This document shows, in pieces, positions 1-6,844 of a stretch of DNA of 15,940 bases (positions are counted from its first letter, which is position 1; each line of letters starts with the position of its first letter). The notes beneath the pieces were generated by a model, which saw nothing but the letters and a program-made list of their open reading frames with translations, was not told the DNA's origin and made no database searches. Position numbers and translations under genes: made by a program. Origin of the DNA: Candidatus Omnitrophota bacterium (GTDB lineage: Bacteria; Omnitrophota; Gorgyraeia; Gygaellales; Profunditerraquicolaceae); contig VGKF01000007.1 of assembly GCA_016867175.1 (NCBI GenBank), positions 1-15,940 on the forward strand, given 5' to 3'.

Positions 1-771
1 AGCCTGCCTTTTGAAATAATTACTATTGCGATTATGGTCTTGGGCGCGATCAATTTTAAGCTGCATTACCACCTCTGGATAGGCAATCGTAAGGAGATCC
101 TGAAAAATATAGAGACCAGGACCTTTTTTATAACCGTGGTGCTGACTTTTCTTATTGTTGCTGTGGGTTTAAAACAGTTAGGCTCTTATCCGGGCGCGTT
201 AATTTTATTTCGTAAGGGGTTTTATCAGCTGGTCTCCGGGCACACCGGGACAGGCTTCATGACTATATATGCCCAACAATTCCATCAAGACTGGAACCCA
301 TTGGCGCTGGTCGGGGTGATCTGCGCCATGGCCTTAGGCGGCGGGGTCTGCTCCACTACAGGCGCTATTAAGATGCTGCGCATCGGGATCATCTATAAGG
401 CAATGCAGGAGGATATTAAAAGAATTATTCTGCCTCCCAGGGCCATCGTAGTAAAGAAGTTCCACCATATCAGAGAGCTCTTTTTAGAAGACAAACAGGT
501 ACGGACGGCGCTTCTAATTACGCTAGCCTATCTTTTATTGTGCGGGGCGGGCGCGATCGCGGGGATGCTCTTTGGCTATCCTTTTCTGGACGCGCTCTTT
601 GAGTCTACTTCAGCCGCAGCTAATGTAGGGTTATCCTGCGGGATTACTAATGTAAACATGCCTTCGGCATTAAAGGTTACTTATATACTGCAGATGTGGT
701 CAGGCCGCCTCGAATTTATGTCGGTTTTGACCTTAGTCGGTTTCCTTGTAGCAGTTATTAAAGGCAAATGA
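1..771 (+). CDS. trkH: Potassium uptake protein TrkH/KtrB, C-terminal part (5' end outside window)
   Basis: The reading frame is open from base 1 and the gene starts upstream of the window, so only about the last 256 residues are seen. The family forms the K+-translocating pore of Trk/Ktr systems in the inner membrane and works with a cytosolic TrkA/KtrA regulator, which is not in this window. Visible hallmarks are several hydrophobic segments, a pore-loop motif SGHTGTGFM, a second filter-like loop SAAANVGLSCGIT, and the C-terminal GRLEFMSVLTL segment typical of the last helix. A basic stretch (LPPRAIVVKKFHH) sits between membrane segments, as in TrkH. TrkH and KtrB cannot be separated without the N-terminus. 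The stop overlaps the next start (ATGA), so the two are translationally coupled. Confidence 0.9.
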   Translation, partial: SLPFEIITIAIMVLGAINFKLHYHLWIGNRKEILKNIETRTFFITVVLTFLIVAVGLKQLGSYPGALILFRKGFYQLVSGHTGTGFMTIYAQQFHQDWNPLALVGVICAMALGGGVCSTTGAIKMLRIGIIYKAMQEDIKRIILPPRAIVVKKFHHIRELFLEDKQVRTALLITLAYLLLCGAGAIAGMLFGYPFLDALFESTSAAANVGLSCGITNVNMPSALKVTYILQMWSGRLEFMSVLTLVGFLVAVIKGK

Positions 772-1286
772 AAAAAACCCACAAAATTATAAGCAAAAAG
801 TTAGGCCGACTGTTTTTTATTTTGGCGTTTGGCGTTTTAATTTTTACGCCTGCGCATGCCCAGCCCTTATCAAGTGCGGAGCTGATTAAAAACTCCCGGC
901 TCTACGACGGCAAAACCGTGGTTTTTGCCGGAGAGGTGATCGGAGATGTTATGCTACGCGGCGATTACGCCTGGGTTAATTTAAATGATGGAGCAGGCGC
1001 CATTGGCGTATGGGTAGAGCGCAGCCTAGCCTCCCAGATACATAATAATGGAAGCTATAAATCTCGGGGAGACTGGGTTGAAGTGGTGGGCTTGTTTAAC
1101 CGCAGCTGCCTTCAGCACGGCGGAGACCTGGATATACACGCGCAGTCGCTGCGTAAGTTAAGTACCGGAGGCCTAGTAATAGAGCGTTTTAATCTGGGCA
1201 AACGTAACCTAATAATAGCCCTGGCAGCATTATTATCTTTACTATGGATATTGAGCTCATTAAAAAAGAAGCAGAATCAAAAATAG
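768..1286 (+). CDS. Exported, membrane-anchored OB-fold-like protein, function unknown
   Basis: This 172-residue protein has a basic N-terminus and hydrophobic core (about residues 13-28) ending in AHA-Q, a good signal peptidase I site near residue 31. The middle (about 35-130) reads as a small beta-rich OB-fold domain: it opens with AELIKNSRLYDGKTVVFAGEVIGD and continues with a WVNLNDGAGAIGVWV strand pair. This resembles the tRNA-anti/nucleic-acid-type OB folds found in exported proteins. A hydrophobic segment at about 147-163, followed by KKK, would anchor it with the OB domain outside the cytoplasm. Ligand and function are unknown. It overlaps trkH by 4 nt and, unusually, runs 43 nt into pheS in another frame. 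The OB-fold assignment is by pattern only. Confidence 0.75.
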   Translation: MKKTHKIISKKLGRLFFILAFGVLIFTPAHAQPLSSAELIKNSRLYDGKTVVFAGEVIGDVMLRGDYAWVNLNDGAGAIGVWVERSLASQIHNNGSYKSRGDWVEVVGLFNRSCLQHGGDLDIHAQSLRKLSTGGLVIERFNLGKRNLIIALAALLSLLWILSSLKKKQNQK

Positions 1287-2260
1287 AATCTGTAAACTCG
1301 CTCGACTCCCTGGAAGAGTTACGTTTTAAATATCTAGGCAGGAAAGGGGTCTTGGCTGAGCTGACCGGTTCCATACCCAGCCTGCCTGTTGCGCAGCGCG
1401 CTGATGTTGGCAGGCAGGTAAATGCCCTTAAGGAAGGCCTTAATAAGTTAATAGAAACAAAAAGGGCCTCTCTTTCTGGCCCCCTGGCAAGAGAATCTAG
1501 CAGGGGTAGTGCGGAGATCGACCTTCCTGGCCTTGCGCAGGGCCTAGGCCAACTGCATCCTATAAGCCAGGTCATGGACCGGGTCTGTGAGATTTTTATG
1601 CGCATGGGTTTTACAGTAATAGAAGGCCCGGAGATAGAAACAGAGCATAATAATTTTACCGGGCTCAATATCCCCCTGGAGCATCCTTCCCGGGATGCTT
1701 TCGACACCTTTTATTTGGAACTTAAGGCCCAGCTTTTACTGCGCAGCCATACTTCTCCTGTACAAATCAGGGCAATGAAAAAAAATAAGCCGCCCCTGGC
1801 AGCGGTGGTCCCGGGCAGGGTCTACCGGCCCGATGCTACAGATGCATCCCACTCTTATATGTTTCATCAAATAGAAGGTTTTGTGGTTGACGAGAATATA
1901 CGTTTTTCTGATTTAAAGGGAGTCTTAGAAGTTTTTGCCAAGGCCGTATTTGGAAGCGATATTAAGATGCGTTTTAGGCCGCACTTCTTTCCTTTTACCG
2001 AGCCCTCTGCTGAGGTAGACATATCTTGTATCATCTGTAAAGGCAAGGGCTGCTCTGTCTGTGGCAGGAAGGGTTGGCTTGAGATATTAGGAAGCGGGAT
2101 GATCCACCCCAATGTTTTTAGAAACGTAGGCTATGACCCTAAAAAATACACCGGGTTTGCCTTTGGCATGGGTATAGAGAGAATCGCTATGCTTAAATAC
2201 GGGATTGATGATATCAGGCTCTTTTTTGAAAACGACCTGAGGTTCTTAAAACAGTTCTAA
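1244..2260 (+). CDS. pheS: Phenylalanyl-tRNA synthetase alpha subunit
   Basis: PheS is the catalytic class II subunit of the (alpha-beta)2 enzyme that charges tRNA-Phe with phenylalanine. The 338 residues are normal family length. The N-terminal coiled-coil region (about 1-80) contains the conserved KYLGRKG. The catalytic core follows, with the RSHTSPVQIRAM block (168-178), motif 2-like RPDATDASHSYMFHQIEG (195-212) and motif 3 GFAFGMGIERIAMLKYG (304-320). Cys262, 265, 270 and 273 form a CxxC-type pair before the GWLEILGSGMIHPNV block, a variant known in many bacterial PheS. The start at 1244 matches the usual family N-terminus even though it lies inside the preceding gene and has no clear Shine-Dalgarno, so initiation probably depends on coupling. 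pheT follows after 4 nt. Confidence 0.97.
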   Translation: MDIELIKKEAESKIESVNSLDSLEELRFKYLGRKGVLAELTGSIPSLPVAQRADVGRQVNALKEGLNKLIETKRASLSGPLARESSRGSAEIDLPGLAQGLGQLHPISQVMDRVCEIFMRMGFTVIEGPEIETEHNNFTGLNIPLEHPSRDAFDTFYLELKAQLLLRSHTSPVQIRAMKKNKPPLAAVVPGRVYRPDATDASHSYMFHQIEGFVVDENIRFSDLKGVLEVFAKAVFGSDIKMRFRPHFFPFTEPSAEVDISCIICKGKGCSVCGRKGWLEILGSGMIHPNVFRNVGYDPKKYTGFAFGMGIERIAMLKYGIDDIRLFFENDLRFLKQF

Positions 2261-2264
2261 TATA

Positions 2265-4298
2265 ATGAAAGTTACCTATAACTGGTTAAAAGATTTTGCG
2301 CAGCTTAAGATTGCGCCGGGCCGCCTGGCGGAGAAGCTGACTATGGCAGGCCTTGAGGTTGTCTCACTCAAAGAAATAGCAGGAGACTTTGTTTTTGAGA
2401 TAGAGATAACCTCTAACCGGCCAGATTGGTTAAGCGTTATTGGGGTCGCCAGGGAGGTAGCGGCAATTACCGGAGCCAAGCTTAAGTTGCCCAGGCTAAC
2501 CAGCCCTTCTCTTGCGAAGGCAGCGGGCCTGCAAGATTTTGCCATTGAGATCGAAGATAAAAAAGACTGCCCGCTTTATACTGCCAAGATTATTAAAAAT
2601 GTAAAGATCGCCCCCTCTCCGCAGTGGTTGCGTAAGAGGCTTGAGCTGGTAGGTTGCCGCTCGGTAAATAATGTAGTGGATATTACTAATTACGTCTTAT
2701 TTGAATACGGCCATCCGCTGCACGCCTTTGATTTAGAGAGGCTGCGGTTTTCCAGCATCATTATTCGTCGGGGCAAAAGCCAAGAACGTATTACTACTAT
2801 TGACGCGGAAGAGCGTATCGTGGATCGAGACATCCTGGTCATTGCGGATAAGTTCGCTCCTGTAGCAGTAGCCGGGGTTATTGGCGGTATAGCTACGCAA
2901 GTAAGTAATAATACCAGAAACGTTCTTCTTGAGGCAGCTATATTCGACCCGCTTCTCGTTCGACGTGGCAGACAAAAGCTAGGCCTGCAAAGCGAGGCAG
3001 CCTATAGGTTTGAGCGCGGGGTAAATCCCAAGATGCTGGAGGCAGCAAGCCTTAGGGCAACCGATTTAATCCTTGAGCTTGCCGCAGGAGAATATGTTTT
3101 AAGTAGATCCTGTGGCGCAATAAAAACCAAGGGCAACAGCATATTATTAGACCTAAAAGAAGTAGGGCGCATCTCTGGCGCCAATATTCGAACAGCAGAG
3201 ATAAAAACTACACTCTCTAACTTGGGCTTTAGTATCCGCACAAGGGCTAAGGGTAAATTCCTGGTTGAGGCACCAGCCTTTCGCCAGGATGTTACCATGA
3301 CAATAGATTTAATTGAAGAATTAGTGCGCATACACGGCTACGAAAAAATAATGGCCAGCCTGCCTGCGCTTAAGCCTCAGCCTATCTTCGGCTCCGCAAG
3401 GGATCACCTGGGCCTGGTCAAGAATATCCTGGTGGGCCTAGGGCTAAGCGAAGTGATTACTCATAGCCTGGTGAGCAGTCAACTATTATCCGACTGCGGG
3501 GTAAGCACAGGCAGCACCATCTCTATTAAGAACCCCCTGAGCAAGGAGCAGGAGATACTCAGGCCTACGCTTCTGCCTTCCCTTGCCAGATGCTTGGCCT
3601 ATAACCTTAACCAGAAGCAGGATTATATTGCTATATTTGAGACAGCCAAGGTATTTACGCTTTCTAGCGCAGGCACGCCTCAGGAAGACTTATTTTTGGG
3701 GATCGTTCTCTGCGGAGAAAAACCCCTGCTTTTAACTAAGGGCTTGGCCAAAGAAGAATCAGGCCCCAGGCAGCTAAAGGGTATCGCAGAATCTTTATTC
3801 AACAGGCTGGATATACAAGGGCACTCTTTTATTAACGATGGCATTGATAAGGCAGCCATTCTGCTTGGCCAGGAAAAGATAGGGGCAATAACTGCTTTAG
3901 GCAAAGAGGTATTATTACGTTTAGATATTAAGAATAAAGAGGTTTTTTGTCTGGAATTATCTCTAGAGAAAATCCTGGCAGCTATGCGTAAAGAAAGAAA
4001 ATTTAACCCTCTTCCCAAATACCCGGGGATAGAGCGGGATATCAGTATTATAGTAAAAGAGGATGCCCCTATAAGAGAGATATTGGCTAGCGTCAAAGAG
4101 ATAGGCGGAGAGTATCTGGCTGAGTTTAAAATCAGCGATTCTTACCAAGGTAAACAGATCCCCAAGGGGCACAGGAGCTTGACTTTGTCTTGCCTGTATC
4201 GTTTAGGGGATAGGACCTTAACCGAGGCAGAGATTAACCCTGTGCATGCGCAGGTCTCTGCCAAGTTAAAAGAGCGCTTTGGCGCCAGTATGCGTTAA
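2265..4298 (+). CDS. pheT: Phenylalanyl-tRNA synthetase beta subunit, short form without tRNA-binding OB domain
   Basis: PheT pairs with PheS and carries the editing and anticodon-recognition domains. In order I see the N-terminal MKVTYNWLKDF block, then FEIEITSNRPDWLSVIGVAREVA (about 44-66), and the B3/B4 editing domain with NNVVDITNYVLFEYGHPLHAFD (about 134-155). The B5 domain follows (about 290-365, ending DLIEELVRIHGYEKI), then the catalytic-like core with RPTLLPSLARCLAYNLNQ, and a C-terminal FDX-ACB anticodon-binding domain (about 585-677, starting KYPGIERDISI). At 677 residues it is about 120 shorter than the typical 790-800. The deficit falls between GLEV at residue 31 and FEIEIT at 44, where the EMAP-II-like tRNA-binding OB domain normally sits. 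The frame is intact across the join. Confidence 0.96.
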   Translation: MKVTYNWLKDFAQLKIAPGRLAEKLTMAGLEVVSLKEIAGDFVFEIEITSNRPDWLSVIGVAREVAAITGAKLKLPRLTSPSLAKAAGLQDFAIEIEDKKDCPLYTAKIIKNVKIAPSPQWLRKRLELVGCRSVNNVVDITNYVLFEYGHPLHAFDLERLRFSSIIIRRGKSQERITTIDAEERIVDRDILVIADKFAPVAVAGVIGGIATQVSNNTRNVLLEAAIFDPLLVRRGRQKLGLQSEAAYRFERGVNPKMLEAASLRATDLILELAAGEYVLSRSCGAIKTKGNSILLDLKEVGRISGANIRTAEIKTTLSNLGFSIRTRAKGKFLVEAPAFRQDVTMTIDLIEELVRIHGYEKIMASLPALKPQPIFGSARDHLGLVKNILVGLGLSEVITHSLVSSQLLSDCGVSTGSTISIKNPLSKEQEILRPTLLPSLARCLAYNLNQKQDYIAIFETAKVFTLSSAGTPQEDLFLGIVLCGEKPLLLTKGLAKEESGPRQLKGIAESLFNRLDIQGHSFINDGIDKAAILLGQEKIGAITALGKEVLLRLDIKNKEVFCLELSLEKILAAMRKERKFNPLPKYPGIERDISIIVKEDAPIREILASVKEIGGEYLAEFKISDSYQGKQIPKGHRSLTLSCLYRLGDRTLTEAEINPVHAQVSAKLKERFGASMR

Positions 4299-4301
4299 GA
4301 G

Positions 4302-4329
4302 TTGACTTTTACCCAAGATGTGCTATAAT
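4302..4329 (+). promoter_or_regulatory. Sigma-70-type promoter for the 6S RNA candidate (and probably rarA)
   Basis: TTGACT (4302-4307) and a perfect TATAAT (4324-4329) are separated by 16 bp, directly after the pheT stop. The predicted transcription start is about 4335-4337, at the AACAAT that begins a small hairpin. It is the best promoter match I found in the window and it sits in the only long intergenic gap. Confidence 0.8.
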
Positions 4330-4335
4330 TTTTTA

Positions 4336-4519
4336 ACAATCAGGATTGTTCTTTTAAAATATCCCTGCCGTGCGCGTTGAAATATTTGATGATTGTTGAA
4401 CCAACACCAACAAACTGGGCGCTTGGCTCCAGCTACGCTGCGGCGTAGTTGGGTGAGTGTCCACCTGTAACCAAATCGGTTCAGACCATCGTATTCAACG
4501 GCACAGTGCGGGGATTTTT
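4336..4519 (+). ncRNA. ssrS: 6S RNA candidate
   Basis: 6S RNA binds sigma-70 RNA polymerase by mimicking an open promoter and is roughly 160-200 nt long. The sequence folds by eye into that shape. A closing stem pairs 4361-4381 with 4494-4515 (GTTGAA with TTCAAC, GTGC with GCAC, ATCCC with GGGAT, with small bulges). A large, weakly paired central region contains short helices (GATG 4388-4391 with CATC 4487-4490; TGAACC 4397-4402 with GGTTCA 4478-4483). A long apical arm (4417-4462) is capped by CTACGC-TGCG-GCGTAG. The closing stem is followed by TTTTTATTT, which would act as a terminator or 3' boundary. A 5' hairpin (AACAAT 4335-4340 with ATTGTT 4345-4350) may be a removable leader. The position beside rarA agrees with my recollection that 6S RNA lies near rarA in several phyla. 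No covariance model was run; another structured RNA is possible. Confidence 0.7.
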
Positions 4520-4567
4520 ATTTCTCCCGCACGCCTAACATAAAAGATGGGCGTGCGGGAGAAATAA
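4518..4567 (+). repeat. 18-bp perfect inverted repeat with 14-nt loop between 6S RNA and rarA
   Basis: The arm 4518-4535 (TTATTTCTCCCGCACGCC) is the exact reverse complement of 4550-4567, with the loop at 4536-4549. No U-tract follows on either strand, so it is not a standard intrinsic terminator. Part of its left arm (CCCGCAC, 4526-4532) can instead pair with GTGCGGG at 4506-4512 in the 3' arm of the 6S closing stem. Part of its right arm (GCGGGA, 4555-4560) can instead pair with TCCCGC (4568-4573). The helices are therefore mutually exclusive. Confidence 0.85.
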
Positions 4568-4598
4568 TCCCGCCCCCCTACTCATTCCTAGGGCGGGA
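4568..4598 (+). repeat. GC-rich inverted repeat in the rarA leader
   Basis: TCCCGCCC (4568-4575) and GGGCGGGA (4591-4598) are perfect 8-bp inverted arms. The right arm overlaps the GGGAGAGG that serves as the rarA Shine-Dalgarno (about 4595-4602, before ATG 4611). When formed, this hairpin would cover part of the ribosome binding site. The left arm competes with the alternative pairing to 4555-4560, so the repeat could tune rarA translation. The regulatory role is inference. Confidence 0.6.
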
Positions 4599-4610
4599 GA
4601 GGAAATACCT

Positions 4611-5930
4611 ATGGACCTTTTCACTAATGAAACTAAAGCTAACAAAGACCTGCCTCTCGCAGTGCGTATGCGGCCGCGCTCACTCGATGAGTTCGCAGGC
4701 CAAAGGCATATCTTGGGGCCGGGGAAGCTCTTACGCCGGGCAATCGAAGCAGACCGGGTCAGCTCCCTGGTATTATATGGACCTCCCGGTGTAGGCAAGA
4801 CCTCTCTAGCCTGGTGTATCGCTAATCTTACCAAGTCCAACTATGTAGCTATAAACGCCACCACCTCTAACGTAGAGGAGCTGCGCCGGGTAATCGCCCA
4901 GGCAAAACATAAAAAATCAAGCGTCTCTAGCAAGACCATACTTTTTATCGACGAGATACACCGTTTTAACAAGGCTCAGCAGGATGTCTTAATGCCTGAT
5001 CTGGAGGAGGGTAACCCTATCCTGATAGGCGCGACCGTCCATAATCCCTATTTTTCGCTGGTGGCTCCGCTTTTATCGCGCTCGCTGGTATTTGAGCTGA
5101 AATCCCTCAAAGAGGATGAAATATCGGATATACTCGCTCTGGCTGTTAAGGATAAAGAAAAAGGCCTGGGCAGCTTGAAGATCAAAATTGAAAAGAGGGC
5201 CTTAGCCTTTTTAGCTAAGGCCTGCGAGGGCGATGCCCGTAGGGCCTTGAACGCCTTGGAGGTAGCTGCTTTAACCACCCCCAAGTCTAAAGAAGGAATT
5301 ATCAATATCAGCCTGGAGGTAGCTGCGGAGTCCATCCAGAAAAAACCCCTGCTTTATGACCGGGATGAAGATGCGCATTATGATACAGCCTCGGCATTTA
5401 TCAAGTCCATGCGCGGGACTGACCCTGACGCTGCTCTCTACTGGATGGCCAAGATGCTCGCTGCCGGAGAAGACCCTCGTTTTATCGCCCGTAGGGTCTG
5501 CATCGCTGCTGCAGAGGATGTGGGCAACGCCGACCCCTTGGCCCTGGTCTTGGCTAATGCCGCGCTTCAGATAGCAGAGTTCGTAGGGATGCCCGAGGCG
5601 CGCATACCTCTGGCTCAGGCCGTGATTTATGTTGCCTGCGCTCCCAAGTCAAACGCAAGCTATCTGGCTATTGAAAGGGCTACGCAGGATATAGAAGAAC
5701 GCAGGGTGCAGGAGGTGCCAGATCACCTGAAGGATGCCTCCTATCCTGGGGCTGGTGCGCTGGGCCACGGGGAGGGTTATAAATATCCGCATGATTTCAC
5801 AGGCCATTATGTAAAACAGAAGTATACTAGAAAAAAAGTTAAATACTACGAGCCCCTCCAGGCCGGCTACGAAGCCAAGATTAAAGAGCGCCTGGATAAG
5901 TTGCCCTCGGGGAGAAGCCCTCTCGGATGA
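4611..5930 (+). CDS. rarA: Replication-associated recombination protein RarA (MgsA), AAA+ ATPase
   Basis: RarA is a tetrameric AAA+ ATPase of the clamp-loader clade that acts at stalled replication forks and ssDNA ends. The 439 residues match the usual 430-450. Visible motifs are the N-terminal PLAVRMRPRSLDEFAGQRH, Walker A GPPGVGKTS (57-65), Walker B ILFIDEIH (110-117), sensor 1 in GATVHNP (140-146; the family usually has GATTENP), arginine finger R157 in PLLSRS, and sensor 2 in GDARRALNALE. The C-terminal MgsA region has the conserved KYPHDFTGHYV and YYEPLQAGYEAKIKERL blocks. The start at 4611 follows GGGAGAGG at good spacing. It is probably expressed by readthrough from the 6S promoter, since no closer promoter is seen. 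Its stop overlaps the next start (ATGA). Confidence 0.97.
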   Translation: MDLFTNETKANKDLPLAVRMRPRSLDEFAGQRHILGPGKLLRRAIEADRVSSLVLYGPPGVGKTSLAWCIANLTKSNYVAINATTSNVEELRRVIAQAKHKKSSVSSKTILFIDEIHRFNKAQQDVLMPDLEEGNPILIGATVHNPYFSLVAPLLSRSLVFELKSLKEDEISDILALAVKDKEKGLGSLKIKIEKRALAFLAKACEGDARRALNALEVAALTTPKSKEGIINISLEVAAESIQKKPLLYDRDEDAHYDTASAFIKSMRGTDPDAALYWMAKMLAAGEDPRFIARRVCIAAAEDVGNADPLALVLANAALQIAEFVGMPEARIPLAQAVIYVACAPKSNASYLAIERATQDIEERRVQEVPDHLKDASYPGAGALGHGEGYKYPHDFTGHYVKQKYTRKKVKYYEPLQAGYEAKIKERLDKLPSGRSPLG

Positions 5931-6670
5931 AAAGGATACTGATATTGTTATTAGAAGTTGTGTTGATTGCGGCAGTAGGCCTGATAATGTACTGGAATTA
6001 TCGCGACAAAAAGGCAGTCTATCGTCCTGCCAGGTTAATAGTCAATACAGAGAGGCCGCACTTTTTAACTAGAGACCTAGAGGATAATCTGGTCTTTTTC
6101 CTCACTAAGCAACTAGGTAGCTATGAGGGCGCCTTCGAGATTATAGAGGTAGTCAACCTAGGTACGCGGGAGCTGGCAGGAGTAGATTATGTGGTTATGA
6201 CTATAAGGGCTCCGGATGGTAAGCTCTGTCAGGTAGCCTTAGTCAAGAATAGCTATCCCTGGTCAAAATGGGAGGTAGCCTCTGAGCAATTTAAGGTAGA
6301 AGAGCCAGCCAAAACACTTTATAGTAGTTACACAAAGGATACCAAATGGATCGAGACTCTTGGCATAACCCCTGGGCAGCTTTATGAATATTACATAAAG
6401 CATCCTCAGATGACTCAGGAGGAGCTAGAGTCCTCTTTTGTAGATAAAGTAACCGGGATGCACATATTGCCAGATGATTGGCGACAGAGCGTTACTCTGG
6501 CCCCCAATTTTAGTTTAGAGCAAAATAAAGAAAGGGGTTTTCGGTTTATTGCTAATATAGCCGGAGATAATTCTTACGATACCTATTGGAAGGTGGACTA
6601 TCCCGCTTCTTATTCCGGCCCTGGATACCGGGCCTATCTTTATGATAAAATAGAGCAAAACCACAAATAA
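5927..6670 (+). CDS. Membrane-anchored protein of unknown function
   Basis: The family of this 247-residue protein is not recognised. Residues 4-23 form one strong hydrophobic segment (ILILLLEVVLIAAVGLIMYW) followed by NYRDKK, giving a type II anchor or uncleaved signal with the remaining ~220 residues outside. The body is mixed alpha/beta with many aromatic residues (SYPWSKWEVA; NSYDTYWKVDYPASYSGPGYR near the C-terminus) and no cysteine motif or catalytic signature that I can name. It overlaps rarA by 4 nt (ATGA) and is followed after 16 nt by a small protein gene. Codon use looks like its neighbours. Context suggests an envelope-associated role. Confidence 0.8.
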   Translation: MKRILILLLEVVLIAAVGLIMYWNYRDKKAVYRPARLIVNTERPHFLTRDLEDNLVFFLTKQLGSYEGAFEIIEVVNLGTRELAGVDYVVMTIRAPDGKLCQVALVKNSYPWSKWEVASEQFKVEEPAKTLYSSYTKDTKWIETLGITPGQLYEYYIKHPQMTQEELESSFVDKVTGMHILPDDWRQSVTLAPNFSLEQNKERGFRFIANIAGDNSYDTYWKVDYPASYSGPGYRAYLYDKIEQNHK

Positions 6671-6686
6671 CAGCAAGGAGGCGGAC

Positions 6687-6839
6687 GTGATTGAGCGCAG
6701 CGAATACAAGGGAAAACCAATACTAGTTATAAAAAGGGATGAAAACGACCAGTATCCTTTCTCTTTCGGCCTGAGTAAGGCCAAGCTTATTCTAGAAAAC
6801 ATAGAAGAGATCAAGAAGTTTGTCGAGGAGAGCAGCTGA
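6687..6839 (+). CDS. Small 50-residue protein with GTG start, function unknown
   Basis: This short gene begins with GTG (6687) five nt after AAGGAGG (6675-6681), one of the strongest ribosome binding sites in the window. It ends at TGA 6837-6839, five nt before the next start. The protein begins VIERSEYKGKPILVIKRDE and ends in a helix rich in K and E (GLSKAKLILENIEEIKKFV), with a central PFSFG. The lack of a hydrophobic segment suggests it is cytosolic. The compact beta-hairpin plus helix layout resembles short conserved hypothetical proteins of uncultured bacteria, but I cannot name a family. The strong RBS and exact fit in the gap are the main support. Confidence 0.75.
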   Translation: MIERSEYKGKPILVIKRDENDQYPFSFGLSKAKLILENIEEIKKFVEESS

Positions 6840-6844
6840 AAAAA

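Noticed and set aside
1189..1707. 172-residue minus-strand frame over pheS
   Set aside because: It lies fully opposite a clear pheS, its translation is serine/arginine-rich with no motif, and all genes nearby run on the + strand.
4518..4567. 18-bp hairpin as an intrinsic terminator of 6S RNA
   Set aside because: No T-run follows the stem on either strand. The 6S closing stem with TTTTTATTT at 4515-4523 is the better 3' boundary.
4535..4840. Minus-strand frame starting inside rarA and running into the rarA leader
   Set aside because: It is antisense to the conserved rarA Walker A region and its sequence is not protein-like.
5356..5574. Second + frame inside rarA
   Set aside because: Out-of-frame shadow of a well conserved region; no ribosome site.
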